In this document: in pieces, positions 51,576-59,372 of the stretch
How positions within the stretch are numbered: the stretch's first letter is position 1
Layout of the letters: every line of letters begins with the position of its first letter
Source: Chryseobacterium daecheongense
Lineage (GTDB): Bacteria; Bacteroidota; Bacteroidia; Flavobacteriales; Weeksellaceae
Direction of reading: 5' to 3'
NCBI GenBank assembly: GCA_027920525.1
Contig: CP115858.1
Location: 3,968,001-4,032,000, forward strand
DNA: 64,000 nt
Notes under the pieces: generated by a model
The model's database searches: none
The model's input: the letters and a program-made list of their open reading frames with translations, nothing else
Told to the model about the DNA's origin: nothing
Made by a program: the position numbers and the translations under genes

Positions 51576-53645
51576 ATGAAGCGAATATTATTTTCTGGTG
51601 TACTTTTATCCTCTTATTGTTTTTCTCAGGAAACAGATAGTTTAACTTTAAATCAAAATCAAAGGCCTGATTCTATTTCTGTTGCTAAAAAAGAGATCAA
51701 AACAAAGCTGATCGATGATGTGGTGGTGACAGGAACCATAAAACCTATCAGCAGATCCAAAAGCCCTGTAGCTGTAGAAATCTATAGCCAGAAGTTTTTC
51801 CAGAAAAATCCTACTCCGAATATTTTTGAAGCGATTTCAATGGTTAACGGAGTCCGCCCTCAGCTCAATTGCTCGGTTTGTAATACCGGAGATATCCATA
51901 TCAACGGTCTTGAAGGTCCTTATACAATGATCCTTATTGACGGGATGCCTATTGTGAGCTCGTTATCTACTGTTTACGGGCTTAGTGGGATACCCAACAG
52001 CCTGGTCGACAGGATAGAAGTGGTAAAAGGTCCGGCTTCATCAATTTATGGATCTGAGGCTATGGGTGGAGTGATTAATATCATCACAAAGAATGCTTTA
52101 ACAGCTCCTAAATTAAGTCTGGATGTAATGACAAGTACCTGGAGTGAAGATAATATAGATTTATCTACCAAATTTAACGTAGGTAAGAAAGCCGCCTCTT
52201 TATTGAGTTTGAACTATTTTAACTTTACCAAAAGAATAGACCAGAACAAAGATAATTTTACGGATGCCACACTACAGAACAGAATTTCTGTTTTCAACAA
52301 ATGGAACTTCCAGAGAAAAGAGAACAGACTGGCAAGCTTAGCACTGAGGTATCTCTATGAAGATCGGTTCGGCGGTGAGATGCAGTGGACAAAGGCTGAT
52401 AGGGGTGGTGACAAAATATATGGTGAAAGTATTTATACAAATAGGGTAGAAGCCTTAGGGGTATACCAATGGCCATTGAAAGAGCAGATCATTACCCAGT
52501 TTTCATACAATTATCATAACCAGGATTCGTTTTATGGTACCAATCCTTATGACGCACAACAGAAAGTTGCTTTTGTACAGACTTACTGGGATAGAAAATT
52601 CGGAAATCATGATCTGATCTTAGGAGTTACCTACAAGAGGACATTTTATGATGACAATACTCCGGGAACTTCGTCTGCAGACGGACTCATCAATCAACCT
52701 ATGAAATCTCCTATTTTGGGTGCCTTCATCCAGGATCAGTGGGATTTGGATTCTAAAAACACAATATTACTGGGCTACAGGTATGATTACGATAAAATAC
52801 ATCATTCTGTTCATTCTCCCAGATTTGCATGGAAATTTTCTCCTAATCCCTACCACACGTTACGGTTTAATTTTGGAACCGGCTTTAGGGTAGTGAATTT
52901 ATTTACCGAGGATCATGCTGCATTAACAGGTTCCCGTGAGGTTGTTATTAAATCTGATTTAAAGCCTGAAAAATCGATCAATGGAAATTTAAATTACATC
53001 TGGAAGATTCCTGTGGGTAATCGCCTGATTAACCTTGACGCTTCAGCTTTTTATACCTACTTCAGTAATAAGATCGTGGGTGATTTCGACACGGATCCTG
53101 ATAAAATTATTTATGACAACCTTCATGGATATGGGATTTCTAAGGGAGTTTCTATGAATGTGGATTTCAGTTTCAGTTTTCCCTTAAGTGTCAATCTTGG
53201 GGTGACTTACCTTGAAGTATTTCAGAAACTGGATGATGGCAATTCTAAAGTTCAGCAGCTTCATGCACCGAAATGGAGTGGAACGTATAGTCTGACGTAT
53301 AAATTTCCGAATGCTTTGACATTAGATTTTACCGGACAGTTCTACGGACCTATGCGTCTTCCGGTTCTTCCGGATGATTTCCGTCCGGAATATTCACCTT
53401 TTTATTCGTTAGCTAATATCCAGGTTTCAAAAGCATTTAAGTCAGGATTTGAAGTGTACTGCGGAATCAAGAATCTGTTCAACTTTACTCCAAAAGATCC
53501 TTTGATGAGACCTTTTGATCCGTTTGACCAGCATGTCAATGATCCTATTAATAATCCCAATAACTACAAGTTTGATACGGCATATGGTTACGCACCAATG
53601 CAGAGGATACGTGGATTTTTGGGAATAAGATATACTTTGAAATGA
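51576..53645 (+). CDS. TonB-dependent receptor with CxxC in the plug
   Basis: 689 residues from MKRILFSGVLLSSYCFSQ (signal peptide). DDVVVTGTIKPISRSKSP is a TonB-box-like/plug start; the plug carries C99-S-V-C102 in LNCSVCNTGDIHINGLEGPYTMILIDGMPIV, then IEVVKGPASSIYGSEAMGGVINIITK. The barrel ends in GIRYTLK. The NCxxCNTGDIHINGLEGPYT plug is a recognisable subset of Bacteroidota receptors; its ligand is not known to me. The alternative start at 51546 lies inside the palindrome. The thioredoxin-like gene overlaps its stop. Confidence 0.92.
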   Translation: MKRILFSGVLLSSYCFSQETDSLTLNQNQRPDSISVAKKEIKTKLIDDVVVTGTIKPISRSKSPVAVEIYSQKFFQKNPTPNIFEAISMVNGVRPQLNCSVCNTGDIHINGLEGPYTMILIDGMPIVSSLSTVYGLSGIPNSLVDRIEVVKGPASSIYGSEAMGGVINIITKNALTAPKLSLDVMTSTWSEDNIDLSTKFNVGKKAASLLSLNYFNFTKRIDQNKDNFTDATLQNRISVFNKWNFQRKENRLASLALRYLYEDRFGGEMQWTKADRGGDKIYGESIYTNRVEALGVYQWPLKEQIITQFSYNYHNQDSFYGTNPYDAQQKVAFVQTYWDRKFGNHDLILGVTYKRTFYDDNTPGTSSADGLINQPMKSPILGAFIQDQWDLDSKNTILLGYRYDYDKIHHSVHSPRFAWKFSPNPYHTLRFNFGTGFRVVNLFTEDHAALTGSREVVIKSDLKPEKSINGNLNYIWKIPVGNRLINLDASAFYTYFSNKIVGDFDTDPDKIIYDNLHGYGISKGVSMNVDFSFSFPLSVNLGVTYLEVFQKLDDGNSKVQQLHAPKWSGTYSLTYKFPNALTLDFTGQFYGPMRLPVLPDDFRPEYSPFYSLANIQVSKAFKSGFEVYCGIKNLFNFTPKDPLMRPFDPFDQHVNDPINNPNNYKFDTAYGYAPMQRIRGFLGIRYTLK

Positions 53646-54112
53646 AAATATTGATTTTATTTTTAATGTTAGTGCCCTTCTTTGGTCTTTCTCAAAAGAT
53701 GAGAGAGGGCACTTTTTCTGAACTTGAAACATTGCGGAATAATCAGAAAAAGCCTGTTATCATTCATTTGTATACCGGGTGGTGTGCTATTTGTAAAATC
53801 GAATCTTTCAATCTGAATAAAGATAAGGAGCTTGTCACTATAATTAATGATCATTTCTATTTTATCAATTTTGAAGCGGAAAAGACGAAAGAAAAAATCA
53901 ACTTTGAAGGAAAAGAGTTTCATTATCTTCCTAATGGGAATTCCGGGATTCATGAACTGGCTTTAGCACTGTCTAAAAATAAAAGCCAGCCGGTTTATCC
54001 GCTCTGGATCATATTGGATGCCAACCAGAATTTGGTGTATTACCATGAAGGCGAATTTAAACCGGAAAAGATGAAGAAGAAACTTGAAGAAATTTCGGCT
54101 TTGTACAATTAA
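53642..54112 (+). CDS. Secreted thioredoxin-like protein
   Basis: 156 residues with a signal peptide (MKILILFLMLVPFFGLSQ). The thioredoxin fold shows KKPVIIHLYTGWCAICKIES with the redox pair C48-A-I-C51, then INFEAEK and an extended loop; a cis-Pro-like region near QPVYPLWIILD follows. The WCAIC centre differs from thioredoxin's WCGPC. Its ATG overlaps the receptor stop (ATGA), so the two are made together. A periplasmic partner of the receptor is likely. Confidence 0.9.
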   Translation: MKILILFLMLVPFFGLSQKMREGTFSELETLRNNQKKPVIIHLYTGWCAICKIESFNLNKDKELVTIINDHFYFINFEAEKTKEKINFEGKEFHYLPNGNSGIHELALALSKNKSQPVYPLWIILDANQNLVYYHEGEFKPEKMKKKLEEISALYN

Positions 54113-54223
54113 ATTTCCCCGCCGAATTTATCTCAATCTGCGAGGAATTTTTATCGATTAAATAAGTTTTTAATTATGAAAAGGACGTTGATCCTTTAAC
54201 GATTAAATTCTTACGTCTTTCAA

Positions 54224-54694
54224 TTACTCTCCTCCATCAATCAAAACTGCCAACTGAATACAAGATTTATCGGAACGATTGCTCCATGCGTGATTTGTCC
54301 CCCTTTGGATAACAATATCTCCTGCTTTAAGAAGCGTTTCACCCTCCTCCATGATCAGATAAAGCTCACCTGAAAGAATAATGATGTAATCTAGTGTCTG
54401 CGTTCGGTGCATCATCGGATGAGGTTCTCCTGGTTTAAATTCAACACCCAGATTTTTATCAGGAGGTATAACCACATAGCGAAAGTAGGTGCCGTTTTTT
54501 GGTGTCTGAGGGAATCCTGTGTTTGGGATCGGGGCTTCAAAATCCATGCTTGCAGGAGTCTTTTGTGTATTCCAGAGATCTGAAATAATCAGTCCGGGTA
54601 AATGCTCTACCGTATTTTCTACTTCATGGTCTTCAATAATAGTTGACTTCCCATTTTGACTTCCCGTTACAATGCGTCTTGGTATTCTATTCAT
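54224..54694 (-). CDS. Cupin-domain protein
   Basis: 156 residues. The cupin barrel is in the C-terminal two thirds: PGEPHPMMHRTQTLDYIIILSGELYLIMEEGETLLKAGDIVIQRGTNHAWSNRSDK, with metal-binding His pairs and the conserved Glu/His. The N-terminal IPRRIVTGSQNGKSTIIEDH matches the cupins of the 'YhhW-like/dioxygenase' kind. It follows the quinone oxidoreductase gene by 3 nt, so the two form an operon. Enzymatic or sensory role unknown. Confidence 0.88.
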   Translation of the reverse strand: MNRIPRRIVTGSQNGKSTIIEDHEVENTVEHLPGLIISDLWNTQKTPASMDFEAPIPNTGFPQTPKNGTYFRYVVIPPDKNLGVEFKPGEPHPMMHRTQTLDYIIILSGELYLIMEEGETLLKAGDIVIQRGTNHAWSNRSDKSCIQLAVLIDGGE

Positions 54695-54697
54695 AAC

Positions 54698-55690
54698 TTA
54701 ATGGGTCATAATTAATTTATTCCCTCGGGTGAGGTTGTTTTTAAGCATCTGATGGGCTTTAAGAACGGTTTCCAGAGATAAGTTTCCAACGATCTTATAT
54801 TTGGGCGGGACAATCAAGTGATCTTCAATGAGATTTGAGATTTTTGTTAAACTGTCTTTATAGTAATCGTAGTTCTTTGTCATACTGTAGGTGTAGTTAG
54901 AAATGTTCATAATAATATTTCCTTTATTAAAAAGGATTTCCTTGGCTTCTTTGCTAATTAGCGCAGTAACATCCACATACATTCCATGAACTTTCAGTAC
55001 TTTGGCCGTCACTTCAGACATACCCTCACCCACAAGATCTACTCCAATATCGAAAGGCTGATTTCCATTCGCTTTGAGTAATTTTTCAGGAAGATGAGTT
55101 TCTTTATAGTTTACAATCTGATCATGGTGAAGACCCATCTCCAGCAATAGCATTCTGTTTTCTTCCGATCCTACCGTTGCAACCACATTTTTAAAGTGGT
55201 TAGCAATTAAGAGTTTGATAAAAAAAGATCCTACACCTCCAGTAGCACCTGTAACCAATACTGTGTCAGCAGGCTTCAACTGCAAGCGGTTAAAAGTCTG
55301 CAAAGCCGTCATCCCCACAGATGGAATAGTAGCAGCCTGTTCAAATGAAATGTTTTTAGGCTTTAAAACTACGATTGCTGCAGGGACGCTGATGTATTCG
55401 GCATAAGAACCATTGCTTCCCATGGAACCACTGCCACAGAATATTTCGTCTCCAATTTCAAATTCGGAAACATCGGATCCTTTTTCGACAATGATTCCGG
55501 AAAGCTCACGTCCTAAAACGGGGGAGCTTATCAATCTTTTCTCGAGTTCGTTTTCGAGCATCTGATAGTCGATTGGATTAAATCCGCTTGCTTTGATCTG
55601 AATCAGAACTTCATTATTTTTGGGTTGGGGCTTTTCAACCGTCCCATCTTCTAATCTGAAATCTTTATTAAGTATTACTGCTTTCATCAT
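54698..55690 (-). CDS. NADPH:quinone oxidoreductase / zinc-type alcohol dehydrogenase family
   Basis: 330 residues from MMKAVILNKDF. The MDR fold is shown by VLGRELSGIIVEKGSDVSEFEIGDEIF, the NADP-binding VLVTGATGGVGSFFIKLL, and GVDLVGEGMSEV. No zinc-ligand cysteines are evident, as expected for the quinone reductase branch. It reduces quinones or enones with NADPH. It diverges from an HxlR regulator gene across a short intergenic region with an inverted repeat; the second Met (55687) is an equally good start. Confidence 0.9.
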   Translation of the reverse strand: MMKAVILNKDFRLEDGTVEKPQPKNNEVLIQIKASGFNPIDYQMLENELEKRLISSPVLGRELSGIIVEKGSDVSEFEIGDEIFCGSGSMGSNGSYAEYISVPAAIVVLKPKNISFEQAATIPSVGMTALQTFNRLQLKPADTVLVTGATGGVGSFFIKLLIANHFKNVVATVGSEENRMLLLEMGLHHDQIVNYKETHLPEKLLKANGNQPFDIGVDLVGEGMSEVTAKVLKVHGMYVDVTALISKEAKEILFNKGNIIMNISNYTYSMTKNYDYYKDSLTKISNLIEDHLIVPPKYKIVGNLSLETVLKAHQMLKNNLTRGNKLIMTH

Positions 55691-55727
55691 AATCAATTTA
55701 TAAGACAAATGTAAAACAGGAATAGTT

Positions 55728-55735
55728 TATATTTG
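55728..55735 (+). promoter_or_regulatory. -7 promoter box of the HxlR gene
   Basis: TATATTTG, 44 nt upstream of the ATG at 55780 and immediately before the inverted repeat. Confidence 0.55.
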
Positions 55736-55736
55736 C

Positions 55737-55762
55737 TACTAGTTAACTATTGGTAACTAGTA
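55737..55762. promoter_or_regulatory. Inverted repeat operator between the quinone oxidoreductase and HxlR genes
   Basis: TACTAGTTA (55737-55745) and TAACTAGTA (55754-55762) are perfect 9-bp arms with an 8-nt loop. An overlapping palindrome TAGTTAACTA lies at 55740-55749. The repeat begins 2 nt after the hxlR -7 box, so a bound dimer would block it. A good HxlR autoregulatory operator (inference). Confidence 0.72.
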
Positions 55763-55779
55763 ACTTTAAGGATACTATT

Positions 55780-56166
55780 ATGTCAAAAATTATAGAAAAC
55801 GGAGTTGAGCGGGAAGCAACCTGTACTGAAGAATTATTCGCAATGCGGGATAGTCTGGATGTTTTAGGTGGAAAATGGAAATTGATGATCCTGCGTTATT
55901 TAACGAACCGTACGGCTCAGTTGATCCATTTTAAAAAGCTTCAGAGAGGAATCGATGGTATTTCTGCAAAAATGCTGAGCAAGGAATTGAAAGAACTGGA
56001 AATGAACTTACTCATTACGCGTACAATCCAGGATACCAAACCTATTACTGTAACCTATGCGGTTACTGATTACGGAAAATCGGTACTTCCTGTTACCGAA
56101 ACTTTAGTAAATTGGGGAATTATCCACCGCGAGAAGATCAGACAGTCGATGGGGGATCAGAAATGA
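55780..56166 (+). CDS. HxlR-family transcriptional regulator
   Basis: 128 residues from MSKIIENGVEREATC. The winged-helix core is SLDVLGGKWKLMILRYLTNRTAQLIHFKKLQRGIDGISAKMLSKELKELEMNLLITRT, with TVTYAVTDYGKSVLPV as the wing. A lone cysteine, C15, sits just ahead of the domain, as in the thiol sensors YodB and HypR, which respond to quinones and aldehydes. Its divergent neighbour is a quinone oxidoreductase. It likely represses that gene and itself, released by electrophiles (inference). Confidence 0.92.
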   Translation: MSKIIENGVEREATCTEELFAMRDSLDVLGGKWKLMILRYLTNRTAQLIHFKKLQRGIDGISAKMLSKELKELEMNLLITRTIQDTKPITVTYAVTDYGKSVLPVTETLVNWGIIHREKIRQSMGDQK

Positions 56167-56223
56167 TTAATTAAAGAATTGAAAAATTAAAAGATTGGAC
56201 AATATCAGACTTTTTATGAAAAG

Positions 56224-56589
56224 TTATTTCAGAAGCACAGCAATAATTCCTAAAATAGCAGGTAATGCCTGAACAAAAAATATTTTTTTGGTAGCCGAAA
56301 TAGCACCATAAATTCCTGCAATGGCAACACAGCCCAGGAAAAACAGAGCGATATTGGTTTGCCATTCAGCATCTTTAATAAAAAAAGTCCAGATAAGTCC
56401 CGCTGCAAGAAAACCGTTGTATAATCCTTGATTGGCAGCCAATCCTTTGGTAGGCTTGAACATTTCTGCAGGAAGTGCGGCTTTGAAAACTTCTTTTCCT
56501 TTTGTTTCCCATGCAAACATTTCCATCCAGAGAATATAAATATGTTCCAGTGCTACTACAGCAATCAAAATTTTTGCAACAATTTCCAT
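56224..56589 (-). CDS. DUF1304 membrane protein
   Basis: 121 residues with four membrane helices: LIAVVALEHIYILWMEMFAW, the QGLYNGFLAAGLIW segment, WQTNIALFFLGCVAIAGIYGA and the C-terminal IFFVQALPAILGIIAVLL. The NQGLYNGFLA motif defines the DUF1304 family. Function unknown. It converges on the HxlR gene (57 nt apart) and diverges from a Crp/Fnr gene. Confidence 0.9.
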   Translation of the reverse strand: MEIVAKILIAVVALEHIYILWMEMFAWETKGKEVFKAALPAEMFKPTKGLAANQGLYNGFLAAGLIWTFFIKDAEWQTNIALFFLGCVAIAGIYGAISATKKIFFVQALPAILGIIAVLLK

Positions 56590-56606
56590 GATTAATTATT
56601 TTGTAA

Positions 56607-56637
56607 TTGTAAAACTAAAAAAATAAAGTTAAGTTTG
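56607..56637 (+). promoter_or_regulatory. Promoter (-33 and -7) of the Crp/Fnr gene
   Basis: TTG (56607-56609) and TAAGTTTG (56630-56637), 20 nt apart; ATG at 56654. Confidence 0.6.
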
Positions 56638-56653
56638 ACTACTAAATTGTAAA

Positions 56654-57226
56654 ATGGATACTTTTAAAACACATCTTGACAAATTTATTACGATTAATGA
56701 TGAAGATTATAGTTCTGTATTATCTTTTTTCCAGATCATGGAAGTTAAGAAGAAACAGAATCTGCTTGTTGAAGGTGAAGTTTGTAAATCCATGTATTTT
56801 GTTTTAAATGGCTGCCTCAGAAAATTTTTTGTGAATGAAAAGGGAGTCGAGCAAACAACTGAATTTGCGATTGAGAATTGGTGGATCACAGATACTTTTG
56901 CTTTTGAGAGACAGATTAAATCGGATTTTAGTATTCAATCTGTAGAACGATCAACAATTCTGGTAATTGACCTTGAAACCCAGGAACTTTTGTTGAAAAA
57001 GCATCCCGTCATGGAACGTTATTTCAGAATGATCTATCAACGGGCTTATGCGTCCTCTGAGAGAAGAATCCGTTATTTATATGAAATGTCAAGGGAAGAG
57101 CTTTATATTCATTTCAGCACACAATATCCTTGGTTTATTCAGCGTATTCCACAATATTTGATTGCTTCGTTTTTAGGTTTTACCCCAGAATATCTTAGTG
57201 AAATTAGAGCTAAGTTGCGTTCTTAA
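56654..57226 (+). CDS. Crp/Fnr-family transcriptional regulator
   Basis: 190 residues. The cyclic-nucleotide-binding fold covers about 20-110 (LVEGEVCKSMYFVLNGCLRKFFVNEKGVEQTTEFAIENWWITD); the C-terminal helix-turn-helix is IPQYLIASFLGFTPEYLSEIRAKLRS. This short form lacks the usual cAMP-binding residues and is of the 'cyclic nucleotide-binding domain' type common in Bacteroidota. DoxX and AhpD-like genes follow downstream and may be its targets. Confidence 0.9.
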   Translation: MDTFKTHLDKFITINDEDYSSVLSFFQIMEVKKKQNLLVEGEVCKSMYFVLNGCLRKFFVNEKGVEQTTEFAIENWWITDTFAFERQIKSDFSIQSVERSTILVIDLETQELLLKKHPVMERYFRMIYQRAYASSERRIRYLYEMSREELYIHFSTQYPWFIQRIPQYLIASFLGFTPEYLSEIRAKLRS

Positions 57227-57289
57227 ACCAGTTTAAGTTTTTTAAGATTTTAAAATCGGAATTTTGTCATGTTATTAAAAGCTAATACA

Positions 57290-57721
57290 ATGACAAATAT
57301 AAAAGAGCAATTCCCGCAATTATTTTTAAGAGTAGCGATTGCCGTGACAATGCTTTCAGCAGTGGCGGACCGTTTTGGTTTTTGGGGAAAAAATTCAGCC
57401 TGGGGGAACTGGGAGAATTTTGAGAAATACACCCGGAAATTAACTTTTTTTCTTCCTGAAGGGCTGAGTCAGTTTTCGGCTTATACCGCTACATTCTTTG
57501 AAATTGCTATTCCGTTGTTATTACTTGTGGGGTATAAAACCAGAATAGCAGCTTACGGAGCCGGATTTTTATTGCTCATTTTTGCTTTATCCATGACGAT
57601 TGCTTTGGGGGCTAAAGCTCCTCTCGATTATTCAGTCTGGGTAGGAAGTGCAGGGGCATTTTTATTGGCAAGTCAACGACAATTTTCATTAAGTGCAGAT
57701 CAATTAACCAAAAAAATATAA
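57290..57721 (+). CDS. DoxX-family membrane protein
   Basis: 143 residues from MTNIKEQFPQLFLRVAIAVTMLS. Four membrane helices: the first as above, then FFEIAIPLLLLVGYKTRIAAYGAG, LLIFALSMTIALGAKAPLD and the terminal SAGAFLLASQR. DoxX proteins function in electron transfer or thiosulfate oxidation in archaea, but their role in Flavobacteriia is unknown. The alternative ATG at 57269 adds seven residues. An AhpD-like gene follows 5 nt after it. Confidence 0.85.
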   Translation: MTNIKEQFPQLFLRVAIAVTMLSAVADRFGFWGKNSAWGNWENFEKYTRKLTFFLPEGLSQFSAYTATFFEIAIPLLLLVGYKTRIAAYGAGFLLLIFALSMTIALGAKAPLDYSVWVGSAGAFLLASQRQFSLSADQLTKKI

Positions 57722-57726
57722 ATATT

Positions 57727-58170
57727 ATGAGTGCAAGAGTAAATATTGCAAAAACGGATGCAGCAGCTTATAAAGCTATGATGGGATTGGAAGGATATCT
57801 TCAGACCATTTCTTTAAATCCTATTCAAAAGGAGCTCATTAAAATCAGAGCTTCACAAATCAACGGTTGTGCCTTTTGTCTGGATATGCATACGAAAGAT
57901 GCTGTGAAATATGGGGAAACTCCACAAAGGATATATCTTTTAAATGCGTGGAGAGAGGCTTTAGAACTGTTCACAGAAGAAGAACAAATCTTACTGGCAA
58001 TGACAGAAGAAATTACCTTAATCAGCCATAAAGGATTGACGGAAGAAACATATCAAAAAGCAAAAACATTCTTTGATGATAATCAGATTGCCCAGATCAT
58101 TATGGCGATTGTAACGATTAATGGATGGAACAGAATTGCCATAAGCACACATTTACCGATTATGAAATAA
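57727..58170 (+). CDS. Carboxymuconolactone decarboxylase / AhpD-like protein
   Basis: 147 residues. The AhpD redox motif is C48-A-F-C51-L-D-M-H55 in QINGCAFCLDMHTKDAVKYGETPQRI; the helical bundle and LAMTEEITLI... motif match the AhpD-like (TIGR00778 alkylhydroperoxidase) group. Members reduce peroxides or decarboxylate aromatic lactones. It is 5 nt downstream of the DoxX gene, which commonly pair, and ends at a terminator. Confidence 0.92.
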   Translation: MSARVNIAKTDAAAYKAMMGLEGYLQTISLNPIQKELIKIRASQINGCAFCLDMHTKDAVKYGETPQRIYLLNAWREALELFTEEEQILLAMTEEITLISHKGLTEETYQKAKTFFDDNQIAQIIMAIVTINGWNRIAISTHLPIMK

Positions 58171-58197
58171 TTTTTTGAAATTGTTTTATTTAACACC

Positions 58198-58228
58198 AAG
58201 AGCTTCTCATCATTGAGAAGCTCTTTTT
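58198..58228 (+). terminator. Terminator of the DoxX-AhpD operon
   Basis: 12-bp perfect arms (AAGAGCTTCTCA and complement), 4 nt loop, then T run. Confidence 0.88.
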
Positions 58229-58274
58229 AAAATCAGTTTACTGATCATTTCAAACTACAAATTCCGCTGAAGTA

Positions 58275-59246
58275 TTAATAAATAGCGACAGGGTTGATAT
58301 TTACTTGTGTTGATCCTTTATAAAATGGTTGCCCAAGGACGAACATGAATTCCCATATTTTTTCTTTTACCAAAGGACGGCTGTCAATCAGTTCCAGGTT
58401 GTAGATTCCTTTTTTTGCCAGCATAAACTGATTAATAGGAAATTCTTCTTTACTCTTGGGATTGGGGTAGACTTCGGAAGCCCACGTATCGCCGCCAAAA
58501 GCAACAATTCCCTGGTCGGCAAGCCATTGTGCTGCTTCCATACCAATACCGGGTTCAACTTCTAAAAACTGTTTGTTGTCTTTACCAATGAGCTCAAGCC
58601 ATCCTGTGTTGAAAAGAACAACATCTCCTTTTCTGAGTGTGATTCCCTGTTTTTTCAATACTGCTTTGATATCGGATACTGTAAATTCCGTTCCTCCGGG
58701 AACGATGGATTTTCTGTAATGTTCGGTCATATCTAATACCACTCCGCGGGTTACAAATGGCGGAACTTTTTCAATACCCAGCTTTTTCACACCTTCTACA
58801 GTTACAAAATCAGCGGCTTTATTGCCATTGTAGTAGATATTATTGATACCAATGTGCCCGATTCCGTTAAGTTGTGTTCCAACGCCGGTCCAGCCATTAA
58901 CCAGTTCGTCATTGAATGTGAATTTATTAGGACCCAAACTTTGGCCGGCCTGTTCCCCGGGTTGAATGTTATATAAATTAAAGCTTCTGTGACGGAAAGC
59001 AGGAAGGTTTTTATCAATAGCGACAGCCAGAGGTAATGTTTTACCTTGTTTTACAAGCGAAATGGCTGCTTTTACAACTTGCGATGTCAGGAGATTAGCG
59101 GCTCCTATTTCATCATTTACCCCGTATGTTGAGGGGTACCAGGATTGATCGTCAGGATTGATATACTGTTTTTGAGCTTTTACTATTGTGGTGTTAAAAG
59201 ACAATAAAGCAGCCAACCCGAACAAAGTGATCAGATTATTTTTCAT
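58275..59246 (-). CDS. Secreted cyclase-family protein (kynurenine formamidase-like fold)
   Basis: 323 residues with a signal peptide ending VKAQ. PF04199 features include WTGVGTQLNGIGHIG (usually GTH-D or GTQFD-GH), YNGNKAADFV, LRKGDVVLFNTGW and AFGGDTWASEVYPNP. The metal-binding His/Asp of true kynurenine formamidases (HxGTHxD) is not present: it reads GTQLNGIGH, so the usual metal-site Asp is Asn. Hydrolase of unknown substrate, periplasmic. Confidence 0.85.
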   Translation of the reverse strand: MKNNLITLFGLAALLSFNTTIVKAQKQYINPDDQSWYPSTYGVNDEIGAANLLTSQVVKAAISLVKQGKTLPLAVAIDKNLPAFRHRSFNLYNIQPGEQAGQSLGPNKFTFNDELVNGWTGVGTQLNGIGHIGINNIYYNGNKAADFVTVEGVKKLGIEKVPPFVTRGVVLDMTEHYRKSIVPGGTEFTVSDIKAVLKKQGITLRKGDVVLFNTGWLELIGKDNKQFLEVEPGIGMEAAQWLADQGIVAFGGDTWASEVYPNPKSKEEFPINQFMLAKKGIYNLELIDSRPLVKEKIWEFMFVLGQPFYKGSTQVNINPVAIY

Positions 59247-59276
59247 TTTCTATGATTTAGGATTAGAAAGAAGGGA

Positions 59277-59364
59277 AGTTAGAAGAGGGAAGTTTATTGA
59301 ACCCTGTATGAATAAGTGATATTCAATTAGATGTAATGAGTATGCAGCTTCTCTCTTCCAACTT
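59277..59364. repeat. Imperfect inverted repeat in the cyclase-aldo/keto reductase spacer
   Basis: AAGTTAGAAGAGGGAAG (59277-59293) pairs imperfectly with CTTCTCTCTTCCAACTT (59348-59364), about 54 nt apart; a further GAAGGGAAGTT is directly repeated just before. Similar purine-rich GAAGAGGGAAGTT stretches are scattered between genes in Chryseobacterium as I remember them; here only one copy is seen. Confidence 0.5.
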
Positions 59365-59372
59365 GTTTTATG

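Noticed and set aside
51546..53645. Upstream start of the CxxC TonB receptor at 51546
   Set aside because: It would lie inside the palindrome and ahead of the expected transcription start; the signal peptide begins at 51576.
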